A DNA stretch of 64,000 bases from Salinicola endophyticus (GTDB taxonomy: Bacteria > Pseudomonadota > Gammaproteobacteria > Pseudomonadales > Halomonadaceae), in NCBI RefSeq assembly GCF_040536835.1, contig NZ_CP159578.1, positions 2,728,001 through 2,792,000 on the forward strand. Direction: 5' to 3'. Below are positions 36,565 through 50,450 of this stretch, piece by piece. Both the position numbers and the translations under genes were made by a program. Position 1 is the first letter of the stretch. Each line of letters opens with the position of its first letter. The notes beneath the pieces are model-generated. The model did not search any database. It worked only from the letters and a program-made list of their open reading frames with translations, and was not told the origin of the DNA.

Positions 36565-38574
36565 TCAGGTCGGCGTGTGTCCCGGCAATGCCGGGGTGTC
36601 AGCCGCGTCCGGCGCGGAGTCATCGCTGCCACCGCCCGCGCGCAGCCGGAACAGTGCCACGGTCTCGCTCAGGCGCCGGCTCTGCTCGCTCAACTGCTGG
36701 GTCGAGCGGCTCGACTGACGCACCAGTGCGGCATTGCTCTGGGTGGTCTCGTCGATCTGCGACACCGCGACGTTGATCTGCTCGATACCGTGGGACTGCT
36801 CTTCGGAGGCCAGGCGGATCTCGCCCATCAGCGCACTGATACGTTCGATCTGGGAGACGATCGCGGCGACCTGCTCGCCGGCTTCCGCGGCCTGCAGATT
36901 GCCGTTCTCGACCTCCTCCACCGTACGCCCGATCAGCCCCTTGATCTCGCGCGCCGAGTTGGCGCAGCGCTCGGCCAGGCTACGCACCTCCTGCGCCACC
37001 ACCGCAAAGCCACGCCCCTGCTCGCCGGCGCGTGCGGCCTCGACCGAGGCGTTGAGCGCCAGCAGGTTGGTCTGGAAGGCGATACTGTCGATGACCCCGA
37101 CAACGTCGGCGATCTGCTTGGCCATCTCGTCGATACGACGCATCGCCTCGACCGTCGAGTCGACCGTCTTCTGCGCGTCCCCGGCGGCCTCGGCGGTGCG
37201 GCTCGCCTGGGCATCGCCCTCTTGGGCGCGCTCCGCGTTCTGGCGCACAGTGGCGTTGAGCTGCTCGGTGCTGGCGGCGGTCTGCTCGAGGCTCGAGGCC
37301 TGGGATTCGGTGCGCGCCGAGAGGTCCGCGTTGCCCGCGGCCAGCTCCTGAGTATGCCCGTCGGTCTCCTCGATCGCCGAGCGCACCTGACGCACGATCC
37401 GCTCGAGGCCGTCGCCGATGCCGTTCATCGCCAGCACCAGCTGGCCAATTTCATCGCGTCGGCGGCTGTCGATACGCTGCGACAGGTCGCCCTCGGCGAG
37501 CGCCCGGGCAAGCTCCACCGTGCGCTGCATGGGCCGCGAGACCAGCCGCTTGAAGATGACGTAGAGGAGCAGGCTGAGCAGGACCGCGATCCCCACCGCG
37601 ATCAGCAGGAAGCGGTCACGGGCAGCCATCACCCCGGCGTTGATCTCGTCCATCGATACCGAGCCGGCGATGACCCACTGCCAGTCCGGATAGCGGGTAA
37701 ACGCCAGCAGCCGCTGCTCGCCATTCGCGGTGTAGTCGAGCTCGCCGGAGGCCTTGTCGAACAGCGGCGCGAAAACGGCGGCGCGCTCGCCCTGGCGCAG
37801 GTCGGTGCCCTCGTAGGGGCCGCCCGCGAGCACCTGCCCTGCGCGCTTGCCACCGGCGGCGATCAGCATGGTGTAGCCCTGCTGACCGATCTTCATGCCG
37901 CGAATCTGCGACTGCACCTTCTCCATTTCGGCACTGATGTCGACCCCCACGAAGAGCGCGCCGATGACCTTGCCATCACTATCATGTATCGGCTGATACT
38001 TGGTGATGTAGGCGGTGCCGAACAGCGTGGCGAGGCCGGTGTAGGTCTTGTCCGCCATCAGGCTGGCATAGCTGCGCGAGCCGCGGTCGAGCAGCGTGCC
38101 CATGGCGCGCTTGCCGTCGGCATCCTTGAGCGAGGTCGCCACGCGCACGAAGTCGTCGCCCTCGCGGGCGAACACGGTCGCCGGCGCGGTGGTCTGCTCG
38201 GTGAAGCGATCGAGCTTCCAGGTGTTGTCGTTGATGACCTCGAGTCCATCCTTGAGCATCGGGGTCTGGCGCCCGGCCACCTCGACCTGCTGATCGGGCA
38301 GCAGCACGAAGCGCCCCATGTACTGGTCAGCGAAGATGTCGAGGAAGCGATTGGCCTGCTGCTGCAGACTATAGTCGAAGAGCGATAGCATATCGGCGAT
38401 GGATGCCTGCTGCGTCGCCAGCTCGTGCTCGGTGGCCTTGCGTAGTTGGCTACTGCTGGTCTGGGCCATGGCAAAGGCCAGCCCCAGCAACACCACGACC
38501 TGAAGCAGGCCGACGATCAGCGCTAACTTGGTGCCGATACCCGCATGGCGCAGCCGTTGTCGAATTGCCGCCAT
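36565..38574 (-). CDS. Methyl-accepting chemotaxis protein with Cache-type sensor
   Basis: A 669-residue chemoreceptor. TM1 lies at about 14-37. A large periplasmic Cache-like domain (about 40-320) contains GYTMLIAAGGKRAGQVLAGG and WQWVIAGSVSMDEI. TM2 lies at about 322-345, then a HAMP domain. The signalling hairpin ends in the conserved tip EVRSLAERCANSAREIKGLI. There is no C-terminal NWETF pentapeptide. No che genes are nearby. The ligand is unknown; Cache domains often bind amino acids or organic acids. Confidence 0.94.
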   Translation of the reverse strand: MAAIRQRLRHAGIGTKLALIVGLLQVVVLLGLAFAMAQTSSSQLRKATEHELATQQASIADMLSLFDYSLQQQANRFLDIFADQYMGRFVLLPDQQVEVAGRQTPMLKDGLEVINDNTWKLDRFTEQTTAPATVFAREGDDFVRVATSLKDADGKRAMGTLLDRGSRSYASLMADKTYTGLATLFGTAYITKYQPIHDSDGKVIGALFVGVDISAEMEKVQSQIRGMKIGQQGYTMLIAAGGKRAGQVLAGGPYEGTDLRQGERAAVFAPLFDKASGELDYTANGEQRLLAFTRYPDWQWVIAGSVSMDEINAGVMAARDRFLLIAVGIAVLLSLLLYVIFKRLVSRPMQRTVELARALAEGDLSQRIDSRRRDEIGQLVLAMNGIGDGLERIVRQVRSAIEETDGHTQELAAGNADLSARTESQASSLEQTAASTEQLNATVRQNAERAQEGDAQASRTAEAAGDAQKTVDSTVEAMRRIDEMAKQIADVVGVIDSIAFQTNLLALNASVEAARAGEQGRGFAVVAQEVRSLAERCANSAREIKGLIGRTVEEVENGNLQAAEAGEQVAAIVSQIERISALMGEIRLASEEQSHGIEQINVAVSQIDETTQSNAALVRQSSRSTQQLSEQSRRLSETVALFRLRAGGGSDDSAPDAADTPALPGHTPT

Positions 38575-38721
38575 CGATTGTTCTACCTTATTGTCGGAAG
38601 GTCAGTGTGTCAGAGGAACAGGCGGGTTATCGGCAGCCCATGCGCAAACCTTAATTCACGGCAATGCGGGTCGCCGCTCAGCGCCCGTAAGCCCCACGGC
38701 AAGACCCACAGGATGGATGGC

Positions 38722-39414
38722 ATGCTGCGCTGGCTCCCCCCCGCTCCCGTCGCGTTTCCCGACGTCAGTCAGGCGCTAGACGAGCCCAACGGGCTGCTCG
38801 CCGCCGGCGGCGCCCTGACCCCGGACTGGCTGCTGGCCGCCTACCGCCGCGGCATCTTCCCCTGGTATGGCGAGGGCGATCCGCTGCTGTGGTGGTCACC
38901 CGCGCCGCGCATGGTGCTGTTCCCGTCAGAGGTTCGTGTACGCCGCAGCCTGGCCAAACGCCTGCGCAACGGCGGTTTCACCACCACCTTCGATCACGCC
39001 TTCGGCGCGGTCATCGGCGCCTGTGCGGCCGAGCGCGCCGGTAGCGGCGGCACCTGGATCGATGCCGAGATGCTCCATGCCTATCGCCGGCTGCACGCCC
39101 TGGGCCACGCCCACAGCGTCGAGACCTGGCGCGACGGCGAGCTGGTGGGCGGGCTCTACGGCATCGCGCTGGGCCAGGCGTTTTTCGGCGAGTCGATGTT
39201 CAGTCGCTGCGCCGACGCTTCCAAGGTCGCGCTGGTGGCCCTCGCACGCCATCTCGAGGCTCACGGTTTCCAGTTGATCGACTGCCAGATGCATACCGCG
39301 CACCTGGCCAGCATGGGCGCCAGGGAAATCGCCCGCGAGACGTTCATCGACTACCTTGAGAAGAGCGTGGACCAACCCACCCCAGCCGGCCTCTGGCCCT
39401 CGGAGCCCCCGTGA
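38722..39414 (+). CDS. aat: Leucyl/phenylalanyl-tRNA-protein transferase
   Basis: A 230-residue enzyme adding Leu or Phe to proteins with N-terminal Arg or Lys, creating N-degrons. Hallmarks are DEPNGLLAAGG, YRRGIFPWYGEGDPLLWWSP, GTWIDAEM, LGHAHSVETW and GESMFSR. The ATG at 38722 is eight bases from an AGGA site. An ATG at 38713 sits on that site. Its stop overlaps the next start (GTGA), coupling it to bpt. Confidence 0.96.
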   Translation: MLRWLPPAPVAFPDVSQALDEPNGLLAAGGALTPDWLLAAYRRGIFPWYGEGDPLLWWSPAPRMVLFPSEVRVRRSLAKRLRNGGFTTTFDHAFGAVIGACAAERAGSGGTWIDAEMLHAYRRLHALGHAHSVETWRDGELVGGLYGIALGQAFFGESMFSRCADASKVALVALARHLEAHGFQLIDCQMHTAHLASMGAREIARETFIDYLEKSVDQPTPAGLWPSEPP

Positions 39415-40175
39415 GCAGCGACAATGCGAACCGCAGCACAGCGCAGCGTCAGGCACGCGATCTCCGTTTCTTCCTGACGGTGCCGCACCCCTGCAGCTAC
39501 CTCCCCGGACGCGATGCGACGACGCTGTTCCTCGACCCGCAGGAGCCGCCCACCGCGGACGTCTACGACGCCCTGACCCTGCTCGGCTTCAGACGCAGCG
39601 GGGCCAATCTCTATCGCCCCCATTGCGGTGCGTGCAATGCCTGCGTCTCGGTGCGCATTCCAGTGGAGGATTTCACCCCATCGCGCACCCAGCGCAAGCT
39701 GATGCAGCGCAATCGCGATATCACCACGCGGCTGCGCCCGACGCTGTTCGACGAGCGCCACTACGCGCTCTACGCAAGTTACATCCGTGCCCGCCACGCC
39801 GATGGCGACATGTTCCCCCCCAGCCGCGAGCAGTACCGACTGTTCCTGACCCAGACCCAGCCGTTCGCCAAGCTGCTCGAATTCTGGCTCGATGAGCGAC
39901 TGATCGCGGTCGCCGCTACCGACCTGCTGGGCCACGGACTGTCGGCGATCTACACCTTTTTCGACCCCGACCCGGCGCTGCAGCGGCGCTCGTTGGGCGT
40001 CTTCGCGGTGCTCAGCCAGATCGAACTGGCGCGCCGGCGCGGCCTGCCGCATGTCTATCTGGGCTATTGGATTCGCGAGAGTCAGAAGATGCGCTACAAG
40101 CAGGCGTATCAGCCACTGGAGTACCTCGATGGCGGCCGCTGGCAGCGCCGGGTACCCGTGACAGCATTGACCTGA
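39411..40175 (+). CDS. bpt: Aspartate/glutamate leucyltransferase (Bpt; ATE family)
   Basis: A 254-residue transferase that adds Leu (bacterial Bpt) to N-terminal Asp or Glu. The ATE N-domain has cysteines in HPCSYLPG and HCGACNACVSVR. The C-domain contains YLGYWIRESQKMRYK. It starts at GTG, overlapping the aat stop by 4 bp. With aat it makes substrates for ClpS. It is often annotated as arginyltransferase, but the bacterial members studied transfer leucine. Confidence 0.94.
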   Translation: MSSDNANRSTAQRQARDLRFFLTVPHPCSYLPGRDATTLFLDPQEPPTADVYDALTLLGFRRSGANLYRPHCGACNACVSVRIPVEDFTPSRTQRKLMQRNRDITTRLRPTLFDERHYALYASYIRARHADGDMFPPSREQYRLFLTQTQPFAKLLEFWLDERLIAVAATDLLGHGLSAIYTFFDPDPALQRRSLGVFAVLSQIELARRRGLPHVYLGYWIRESQKMRYKQAYQPLEYLDGGRWQRRVPVTALT

Positions 40176-40183
40176 GCCGATTT

Positions 40184-40212
40184 TTGCCTTCGGCGGCGAG
40201 ATGGCCCATAAT
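40184..40212 (+). promoter_or_regulatory. Sigma-70 promoter of infA
   Basis: TTGCCT, a 17-bp spacer and CATAAT lie between bpt and infA, about 130 bp before the infA start, leaving a long leader. Confidence 0.6.
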
Positions 40213-40340
40213 ATCGCGCACTTCAGAGGCCCTGGTCGGGCTCGTCGCTGACCGTGGATGGCACTGCCGCCGTTCGCGGTGGTGTGCGTCGACAGCCGAC
40301 CGTGCGGTCCGCCAACCAATATCCAAGAGGGATCGCCTAT

Positions 40341-40559
40341 ATGGCACGAGAAGATCATATCGAAATGGAGGGTGTCGTCGTCGACACGCTGCCCAACACC
40401 ATGTTCCGCGTCGAGCTGGAAAATGGTCACGTCGTCACTGCACACATCTCCGGCAAGATGCGCAAGAACTACATCCGCATTCTGACCGGCGACAAGGTCA
40501 AGGTCGAACTGACCCCCTACGACCTCTCCAAGGGCCGCATCGTCTACCGCTCGCGCTGA
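40341..40559 (+). CDS. infA: Translation initiation factor IF-1
   Basis: A 72-residue S1/OB-fold protein, essentially canonical: [39 protein letters not shown] and [16 protein letters not shown]. It binds the ribosomal A site during initiation. A purine-rich AGAGG site precedes the ATG. It lies between aat-bpt and clpA, as in many proteobacteria. Confidence 0.99.
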   Translation: MAREDHIEMEGVVVDTLPNTMFRVELENGHVVTAHISGKMRKNYIRILTGDKVKVELTPYDLSKGRIVYRSR

Positions 40560-40663
40560 GCCCCGCCCTTCGGCCCCGCTGACGGGAATCCGCTTCCCGC
40601 CCGTCTCTTACGCCCTGATCCACCGTTGTCACGGGCGTTAGCCGCCGCCAGCACCCAGAATCG

Positions 40664-40697
40664 AAAACGCCTCGCCATGTTGCCATGGCGAGGCGTT
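40664..40697. terminator. Terminator between convergent infA and clpA
   Basis: A 13-bp perfect stem AACGCCTCGCCAT/ATGGCGAGGCGTT with a 6-nt loop. On the minus strand it runs into TTTT (clpA). On the plus strand the tail is poorer in T (infA). Confidence 0.85.
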
Positions 40698-40718
40698 GTC
40701 GTTGGGACCGTCGACCGG

Positions 40719-42983
<2,265 letters not shown>

Positions 42984-43095
42984 GGCAGTCCCCTTTTAGC
43001 CACTGAGGGCGTCGGTCGGCACTTTCACAATCGGGCACAAACAGCGGTTTCGCAAGTCCCCGACGCACAAAGCGTCGCGGACCGCCCCACCACCC

Positions 43096-43485
43096 CTACT
43101 CGACGGCATCCACATCGCACAGGAGTGGATGTTCGCACTCGCGCGCATACTCGTTGACCAGATGGCACTTGGTCTCCGCCACGTCGCGGGTGAAGATGCC
43201 GCAGGTCGCCTTCCCCTGGGTGTGCACGGCGAGCATGATCTGCACCGCCTTCTCACTGTCCATGGCGAAGAAACGTTGAAGTATCTCGACGACGAACTCC
43301 ATCGGCGTGTAATCGTCGTTGTAGAGTACGACCTTGTACATCGGCGGCGGCGCCAGCTGCGGCTCCGACGCCTGTTCGGCAACGTCTCCCTGCTCGTGGT
43401 GATCAGGGTCGGGAGGGCGCGTCATGCCGAGACGCGCCGGCTCCTCATGGGAATCAGGCGACACGCTATTTACGATCTCTAACAT
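43096..43485 (-). CDS. clpS: ATP-dependent Clp protease adaptor ClpS
   Basis: A 129-residue N-recognin delivering N-degron substrates to ClpA. The core is [21 protein letters not shown] (split across residues 49-69), with the Asn-Asp-Asp that binds the alpha-amino group. [20 protein letters not shown] follows. The N-terminal arm (about 45 residues, acidic and proline-rich) is longer than in E. coli. The ATG at 43485 lacks a good ribosome-binding site, so a downstream ATG (MTRPPDP) is possible. Confidence 0.95.
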   Translation of the reverse strand: MLEIVNSVSPDSHEEPARLGMTRPPDPDHHEQGDVAEQASEPQLAPPPMYKVVLYNDDYTPMEFVVEILQRFFAMDSEKAVQIMLAVHTQGKATCGIFTRDVAETKCHLVNEYARECEHPLLCDVDAVE

Positions 43486-43868
43486 AGTAAGGATGAATTC
43501 CTGAGGCCGGGTTCGTCTACCGTCGCACGGGTATCGCGGCGGGTGCGTCTGGCGACCGGCACGGGTACTCTGTGCAGCTCCGGGGTGCCTCGCCGGGCGC
43601 CGGTGCCTTGGCCGCCTCGCCCAAGTGCGAATCATCATACAGGTGCGAATCGAGCCGTCTCTCAGTGAGGTGTTGGATACCGTTGAAGACCCGAGGTTCC
43701 CTTGAAGATGCGGCCGATATCGCCATGATGCAAGCCCGAACAAAAAATAGTTAGCCAGGGGCCCTGACGCCAGTCCCGCAACGGCCGCCACCCGCGCCCG
43801 GTCTCTCGCCGTCCGTGCCTTGTCATGCCAACCACTCACTCGCCAGGAGCCGCCTCGACGCGAACGCC
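43486..43868. other. Divergent gap clpS / rluE
   Basis: 383 bp without a credible gene. It carries both promoters, but I cannot fix a consensus pair. In E. coli this flank holds cspD; no cold-shock gene is present here. Confidence 0.5.
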
Positions 43869-44459
43869 ATGGGTCGAATCTACCTGCTGCACAAACCCTA
43901 TCAGGTGCTCTGCCAGTTCACCGACGATCGTGGTCGCGCCACCCTCGCCGACCATCTGGCAGTGCCGGGTGTCTATGCCGCCGGCCGCCTCGACTACGAC
44001 TCCGAGGGCCTGCTGCTGCTCACCGACGACGGCGGCCTGATCCACCGCATCAGCGACCCGCGGCACAAACTGGCCAAACGCTACTGGGTGCAGGTCGAGG
44101 GGGCACCGGCTGACGCCGACCTGGCGGCGCTCGCCCGCGGGGTGACGCTCAAGGATGGCCCGACCCGGCCGGCACGGGTTCGCCGGCTGGCCGCAACGCC
44201 GCCACCGCCGCGCGATCCGCCGGTGCGCTTTCGCCGCGAGATCCCCACCACCTGGCTGGAGATCGAGCTGCACGAGGGGCGCAACCGCCAGGTACGGCGC
44301 ATGACCGCGCATATCGGCCATCCGACGCTGCGCCTGATGCGGGTCGCGATCGGCCCCTGGCAGCTGGGAGATCTGGCCTCCGGGGCGTGGCGCAGTGAGC
44401 CGCTCAACCTGCCGACGGCCCCTGCCCCTGGCCGCGTGCGGAGGCACCGACGCCGCTGA
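43869..44459 (+). CDS. rluE: 23S rRNA pseudouridine(2457) synthase
   Basis: A 196-residue RsuA/RluE-type synthase without an S4 domain, as in RluE. The catalytic aspartate is in [34 protein letters not shown] and [16 protein letters not shown] are family blocks. The ATG at 43869 ([11 protein letters not shown]) is set by similarity, although the ribosome-binding site is poor. First gene of the conserved rluE-nudJ-mnmA-hflD-purB string. Confidence 0.94.
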   Translation: MGRIYLLHKPYQVLCQFTDDRGRATLADHLAVPGVYAAGRLDYDSEGLLLLTDDGGLIHRISDPRHKLAKRYWVQVEGAPADADLAALARGVTLKDGPTRPARVRRLAATPPPPRDPPVRFRREIPTTWLEIELHEGRNRQVRRMTAHIGHPTLRLMRVAIGPWQLGDLASGAWRSEPLNLPTAPAPGRVRRHRRR

Positions 44460-44576
44460 GCGCAGGCTCCGGGGTGGGCCACACGGGCTGTGCCGCGACG
44501 CCAGACCCGGTATGATCGTAGCCAGCCCGGCCGCCAGAGCGCGCCGCGGGAGAGTTCGAGTGGGGAGAGAGATGAC

Positions 44577-45026
44577 ATGAATCGCTGGACACCACGCGTG
44601 ACCGTGGCCGTCGTGGTGGAACGCGCCGGCCGCTACCTGATGGTCGAGGAGGATCGTGGCGGCCCGTTCAGCCTCTACAATCAGCCCGCCGGCCACCTCG
44701 AGCGCGGCGAGCGGCTGGTCGCCGCCGCCGAGCGCGAAGTGCGCGAGGAGGCGGCCTGGCAGGTGGCGATCACCGACTATCTCGGCCTCTATGTCCATCA
44801 CACCCAGGATGGACTCACCTTCCATAGCCACGCCTTTCTGGGGCTACCGCTGGCGCATCTGGGCAACCCGCTCGACAAGGGGATCGTCAGCGCCCACTGG
44901 CTGACCTTCGACGAGATCGATGACCTCGAGCGCGCCCGCCGTCTGCGTAGCCCGGTGGTGATGCAGCGCCTGCGTGACGTGCGCGAGGGCCGCCGCTTTC
45001 CGCTGGATGCGATTCGCGAACGCTGA
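44577..45026 (+). CDS. nudJ: NUDIX phosphatase NudJ
   Basis: A 149-residue Nudix hydrolase. The Nudix box runs from about residue 39: GHLERGERLVAAAEREVREE with the AW pair following, a normal GX5EX7REUXEE pattern. NudJ cleaves thiamine pyrimidine pyrophosphates and nucleoside diphosphates. Its place directly before mnmA identifies it. A GGGGAGAGAG site precedes the ATG. Confidence 0.94.
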   Translation: MNRWTPRVTVAVVVERAGRYLMVEEDRGGPFSLYNQPAGHLERGERLVAAAEREVREEAAWQVAITDYLGLYVHHTQDGLTFHSHAFLGLPLAHLGNPLDKGIVSAHWLTFDEIDDLERARRLRSPVVMQRLRDVREGRRFPLDAIRER

Positions 45027-45201
45027 CCCCCTGCTGCCGACGCCGATACGGCCGCGCGAGCGCTGTGCAAGCCGACAGCGTGGCGCACTCGATGCTGCCC
45101 CGCGCTTTCGGCTATAATCCCGGGTCATTTATTCCGCGGCCCGTGCCGGTGCCGGGGGTTGCGCCCCGCTCGCCACGGGCCCTGTCGGCCAGAGATTCGC
45201 C

Positions 45202-46389
45202 ATGACGCTTGCCACACCTCCATCCGAGACACCCGAGGGCCCGACCGCGACCGGCGCCACCACCGTGATCGTGGGCATGTCCGGTGGCGTCGACTCCTCG
45301 GTCACCGCGCTGCGCCTGCTCGAGCAGGGCTACCGCGTCGAGGGCCTGTTCATGAAGAACTGGGACGAGGACGACGGTACCGAGTACTGCACCGCGATGG
45401 CGGATCTCGCCGACGCCCAGGCGGTCTGCGACAGCCTCGGCATCAAGCTGCACACGGCCAACTTCGCCGCCGAGTACTGGGACAACGTGTTCGAGCACTT
45501 CCTCGCCGAGTACCAGGCCGGGCGCACGCCCAATCCGGACATCCTGTGCAACCGCGAGATCAAGTTCAAAGTCTTCCTCGACTACGCCGAGATGCTCGGC
45601 GCCGACCTGATCGCCACCGGCCACTACGTGCGCCGGCGCCTCACCGCGGACGGCCACGCCGAGCTGCTCAAGGGGCGCGATGCCAACAAGGACCAGAGCT
45701 ACTTCCTGCACGCGGTGCCGGGCGCGGCGATCGCCAAGACGCTGTTCCCGGTGGGGGAGCTCGAGAAGTCCGAGGTGCGAGCCCTGGCCGAGCGCCACGG
45801 CCTGGCCACCGCGCGCAAGAAGGATTCGACCGGCATCTGCTTCATCGGCGAACGCCGCTTCAGCGACTTTCTCAAGCAGTATCTGCCAGCCCAGCCGGGG
45901 CGTATCGAGACCCCCGAGGGTGAAGTGGTCGGCGAGCACATGGGCTTGATGTACTACACCCTGGGCCAGCGTCGCGGCCTGGGCATCGGCGGGCTCAAGG
46001 CGCACAGCGAAGATCCGTGGTTCGTCGCCGCCAAGGATCTCGAGCGCAATGTGCTGGTTGTGGTCCAGGGCGAGCACCCGCTGCTCTACAGCGACACCGC
46101 CTACTGCGAACCCGCCGCCTGGATCGCCGGTGCCCCGCCGCAGACCACACGTCTGCGCGCCAAGACCCGCTACCGCCAGCAGGACGAGCCCTGCACGGTG
46201 CAGGTACTCGCGGACGGCGGCCTGGCGGTGCACTTCGATACCCCGCAGCGCGCGGTCACGCCGGGCCAGTCGCTGGTGCTCTACGCCGACGACGTCTGCC
46301 TCGGCGGCGCGGTGATCCGCGCCACTGCCACCACCGCTGCCGGCGCGGTCGAGCCCACTTCACTCACAGGGAGCGCGCGTTCGGCATGA
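45202..46389 (+). CDS. mnmA: tRNA-specific 2-thiouridylase MnmA
   Basis: A 395-residue enzyme making s2U34 in tRNA-Lys, -Glu and -Gln. PP-loop SGGVDSS lies near residue 27, the nucleophile cysteine in [10 protein letters not shown] near 116, and the persulfide cysteine in GICFIG near 213. Its product supports decoding by the tRNA-Glu(TTC) copies encoded at 7.3-8.0 kb. The stop overlaps the hflD start by 4 bp. Confidence 0.97.
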   Translation: MTLATPPSETPEGPTATGATTVIVGMSGGVDSSVTALRLLEQGYRVEGLFMKNWDEDDGTEYCTAMADLADAQAVCDSLGIKLHTANFAAEYWDNVFEHFLAEYQAGRTPNPDILCNREIKFKVFLDYAEMLGADLIATGHYVRRRLTADGHAELLKGRDANKDQSYFLHAVPGAAIAKTLFPVGELEKSEVRALAERHGLATARKKDSTGICFIGERRFSDFLKQYLPAQPGRIETPEGEVVGEHMGLMYYTLGQRRGLGIGGLKAHSEDPWFVAAKDLERNVLVVVQGEHPLLYSDTAYCEPAAWIAGAPPQTTRLRAKTRYRQQDEPCTVQVLADGGLAVHFDTPQRAVTPGQSLVLYADDVCLGGAVIRATATTAAGAVEPTSLTGSARSA

Positions 46390-47030
46390 ACCCAACGCCC
46401 ATCCAGTCTGCCCCCCTTGGCGCCAGCGGTCGCCAGGCACTGGCCCTCGCTGGGGTGTTTCAGGCCGCCGCGGTGGTCGATCAGCTCGCGCGCACCGGCC
46501 ACTGCGACGAACGCGCCTGGAATACCCTGGTGCGCGCTACCCTCGAGACCGACCCGCCCACCTTCGAGTCGATCTACGGCGGCCATCACAACAACCTGCG
46601 CCAGGGTATCGACACCCTGCAGGCGGTGATGTCGCGCCAGCAGGCGGCCCCGGCGGTGATGCGCTATGGCTTCTCGATGGTGCTTTTGATGCAGAAGCTG
46701 CGCAAGAACCCGGCCATGATGCGCACCCTGGGTGAGCGCTTGGGACGCATCCAGGGCCAGGCCGAACATTTCGGCAACACCCACGACAACGTGATCGCCA
46801 GTCTCGGCGAGCTGTACCAGGAGACGCTCTCGACCTTCCGCTATCGCATCGTGGTGCAGGGTGAGCCGAGCCTGTTGCAGAGCCCGGGCATGCCCCCGCG
46901 CATCCGCACCGCGCTGCTCGGCGGCGTGCGCTTTGCCCTGCTGTGGCATCAGCAGGGGGGCCGACGCTGGAGCCTGATCTTCCAGCGCGGCGCGCTCAAG
47001 CGCGCCCTGCGCGAGCTCGACGGCCACTGA
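46386..47030 (+). CDS. hflD: High frequency lysogenisation protein HflD homologue
   Basis: A 214-residue helical, membrane-associated protein. Family blocks are [18 protein letters not shown], GLGxHGN-like substitution by [14 protein letters not shown], and VIVQGEP-like [12 protein letters not shown]. In E. coli it binds lambda CII and lies between mnmA and purB, as here. The native function is unclear. An ATGA overlap with mnmA indicates coupled translation. Confidence 0.93.
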   Translation: MNPTPIQSAPLGASGRQALALAGVFQAAAVVDQLARTGHCDERAWNTLVRATLETDPPTFESIYGGHHNNLRQGIDTLQAVMSRQQAAPAVMRYGFSMVLLMQKLRKNPAMMRTLGERLGRIQGQAEHFGNTHDNVIASLGELYQETLSTFRYRIVVQGEPSLLQSPGMPPRIRTALLGGVRFALLWHQQGGRRWSLIFQRGALKRALRELDGH

Positions 47031-48482
<1,452 letters not shown>

Positions 48483-48511
48483 GCGCGCCCGCCCCACCGC
48501 AGGAGGATGCC

Positions 48512-49699
48512 ATGACCGCCGCCAATACCCCGCGCACGCTGCTGGGCGGCCTGACGCCCGCCCAGTTCCTGAGCCGCCACTGGCAGAAGTCGCCGCTGCT
48601 GATCCGCGGCGCACTGCCCGACTTCGTCTCGCCCCTGGATCCGGACGACCTCGCCGGCCTGGCCTGCGAACCCGAGGTCGAGTCGCGCCTGGTCGAGGAG
48701 CAGGGCCCGGACAAGGCGTGGCAGGTGAGCCAAGGCCCGTTCGACGACGCCACCTTCGCGCGCCTGCCCGAGAGCGGCTGGTCACTATTGGTCCAGGCGG
48801 TCGACCACTACGTGCCCGAGGTCGCCGCACTGCTCGCCCAGTTCGACTTCCTGCCGCAGTGGCGGCTCGACGACATCATGGTCAGCTACGCCCCTAGCGG
48901 TGGCAGCGTCGGCCCCCACGTCGACCAGTACGACGTCTTCCTGCTGCAGGCCAGCGGGCGACGCCACTGGCAGCTGGGCGGCAAGCCCGGCGACGAGGCA
49001 GCGCTAATCGCCGGGATCGATCTGCGCATCCTCGACACCTTCGAAGTCCAGCCCGATCAGGATTGGGTCCTGGAGCCCGGCGACATGCTCTACCTGCCGC
49101 CGGGTGTGGCCCATCACGGGGTCAGTGCCTCGGATGACTGCATGACCTTCTCGATCGGTTTCCGCGCGCCCTCGGTCGACGAGACCGTCACCGCCTTCGC
49201 CGACTACATCGGCGAGCAGCTCGGCGACAGCCAGCGCTACACCGATGCCGATCTGCAGCCGCCGCAGCATCCCGGCGAGCTGGACGATGCCGCGGTGGAA
49301 CGCGTGCGCACGCTGCTGCTGGCCGCCATCGACCGGCCGGATCAAATGGCGCAATGGTTTGGACGCGCCATGACCCAGCCCAAGTATCTCGATCAACTGG
49401 TGCCCAGTGACAGCCCCAGCGATCCGGCCGAGGTACAGGCCGCGCTCCGCGCCGGCGAGCGTCTGCTGCACAGCCCCGGCTCGCGCTTCGCCTGGCGCGC
49501 ACAGACATCGACCCGGGCGACGCTGTTCGCCGATGGCGACGCCCTCGACTGCGACCCGGCGCTGGCGCGGCGCCTGTGCGACGCCGAGCCGCTGGACCAG
49601 GAGAGCCTTGCCCACCCCGAAGCGGCATCCGTGCTGGCCGCGCTGCTCGACGCCGGCAGCCTGTGCTGGGACGAGGATGAGGACGACGACGAGGCGTGA
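48512..49699 (+). CDS. roxA: Ribosomal protein uL16 3-hydroxylase (JmjC-type, RoxA/YcfD)
   Basis: A 395-residue Fe(II)/2-oxoglutarate oxygenase hydroxylating an arginine of uL16. The JmjC iron ligands are His and Asp of GPHVDQYDVF near 135-137 and a histidine in PPGVAHHGV near 200. A winged-helix C-terminal domain ends in a very acidic tail (DEDEDDDEA). It follows purB, as E. coli ycfD lies near it. An AGGAGG site precedes the ATG. Confidence 0.94.
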   Translation: MTAANTPRTLLGGLTPAQFLSRHWQKSPLLIRGALPDFVSPLDPDDLAGLACEPEVESRLVEEQGPDKAWQVSQGPFDDATFARLPESGWSLLVQAVDHYVPEVAALLAQFDFLPQWRLDDIMVSYAPSGGSVGPHVDQYDVFLLQASGRRHWQLGGKPGDEAALIAGIDLRILDTFEVQPDQDWVLEPGDMLYLPPGVAHHGVSASDDCMTFSIGFRAPSVDETVTAFADYIGEQLGDSQRYTDADLQPPQHPGELDDAAVERVRTLLLAAIDRPDQMAQWFGRAMTQPKYLDQLVPSDSPSDPAEVQAALRAGERLLHSPGSRFAWRAQTSTRATLFADGDALDCDPALARRLCDAEPLDQESLAHPEAASVLAALLDAGSLCWDEDEDDDEA

Positions 49700-49838
49700 G
49701 CGGGCAGCGGCGGCAAGTTCTGCACAGGCTGCCTACACTGAGTCGAGCCGGCCGCGGCAGAAATGCTGGACGAGTTCGGAAACACTGTTTTAATATTCTT
49801 GGCACACAGCTTTGTTGCTAGGTTCAGGAGGAGTGAAC

Positions 49839-50306
49839 ATGAAGAAACTGCTTATCCCCGCGCTGGCCATGAGCGTACTGGCGCTAGCCGGTTGCACCAA
49901 CAACTCGACCTACTCGGGTGACGTCTACCGTGGCAATCAGGCCGAGACCGCACAGTCGGTCAGCTACGGCACCATTCAGTCGGTGCGCCCGGTGCAGATC
50001 CAGGGTGGCAACGGCGAGAGCGTGCTGGGCAGCCTGGGCGGCGCGGTGATCGGTGGCCTCCTCGGCAATCAGGTGGGCGGCGGCTCCGGCAAGACCCTGG
50101 CCACCGCAGCGGGTGCGATCGGCGGCACCATCGCCGGCAGCAAGGTCCAGCAGGCGACCGACCGCGTCGACGCCTACGAGCTGGAGATCCGCCAGGACAG
50201 CGGCCAGAACGTAGTGGTCGTGCAGAAGGCCGATCGCAACTGGCAGGTCGGCCAGCGTGTGCGCCTGATCGCCAGCGGCTCCAGCGTCAGCGTCGCCCCC
50301 TACTGA
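49839..50306 (+). CDS. Outer-membrane glycine-zipper lipoprotein, SlyB/Pcp-like
   Basis: A 155-residue lipoprotein with lipobox LALAGC (cysteine at 19). A glycine-zipper stretch (GSLGGAVIGGLLGNQVGGG, then GAIGGTIAG) spans about 67-105, followed by a beta-rich end. SlyB-like proteins sit in the outer membrane and respond to envelope stress in enterics. It has an excellent AGGAGGAG site, its own upstream gap, and a strong hairpin after the stop. Confidence 0.92.
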   Translation: MKKLLIPALAMSVLALAGCTNNSTYSGDVYRGNQAETAQSVSYGTIQSVRPVQIQGGNGESVLGSLGGAVIGGLLGNQVGGGSGKTLATAAGAIGGTIAGSKVQQATDRVDAYELEIRQDSGQNVVVVQKADRNWQVGQRVRLIASGSSVSVAPY

Positions 50307-50354
50307 CGCCGGCTGGCACACGCCAGTCCCGCGTCGCCGCCGGTCCGCGGCCAC

Positions 50355-50382
50355 GAAACGGTGCCCCCAGGGGCACCGTTTC
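50355..50382 (+). terminator. Hairpin after the SlyB-like gene
   Basis: A 13-bp perfect stem GAAACGGTGCCCC/GGGGCACCGTTTC with a minimal loop, 49 bp past the stop, and a T-containing tail. Confidence 0.75.
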
Positions 50383-50450
50383 TGCGTTCTACCGCCCCAG
50401 TTGGCGATCATCGTTAGCCTGATACTATTTTCGCCTGTCACCCTTACTTT

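Noticed and set aside
36427..38388. 653-codon plus-strand open frame
   Set aside because: Antisense of the chemoreceptor gene. The minus-strand product has complete Cache, HAMP and signalling domains.
43695..43728. Heat-shock promoter-like CTTGAAG ... CCATGAT near clpS
   Set aside because: It points along the plus strand, away from clpS, and the -35 differs from CTTGAAA. Not convincing for rluE.
43572..43754. 60-codon frame between clpS and rluE
   Set aside because: No ribosome-binding site, not a cold-shock protein, and it lies where the two divergent promoters must be.
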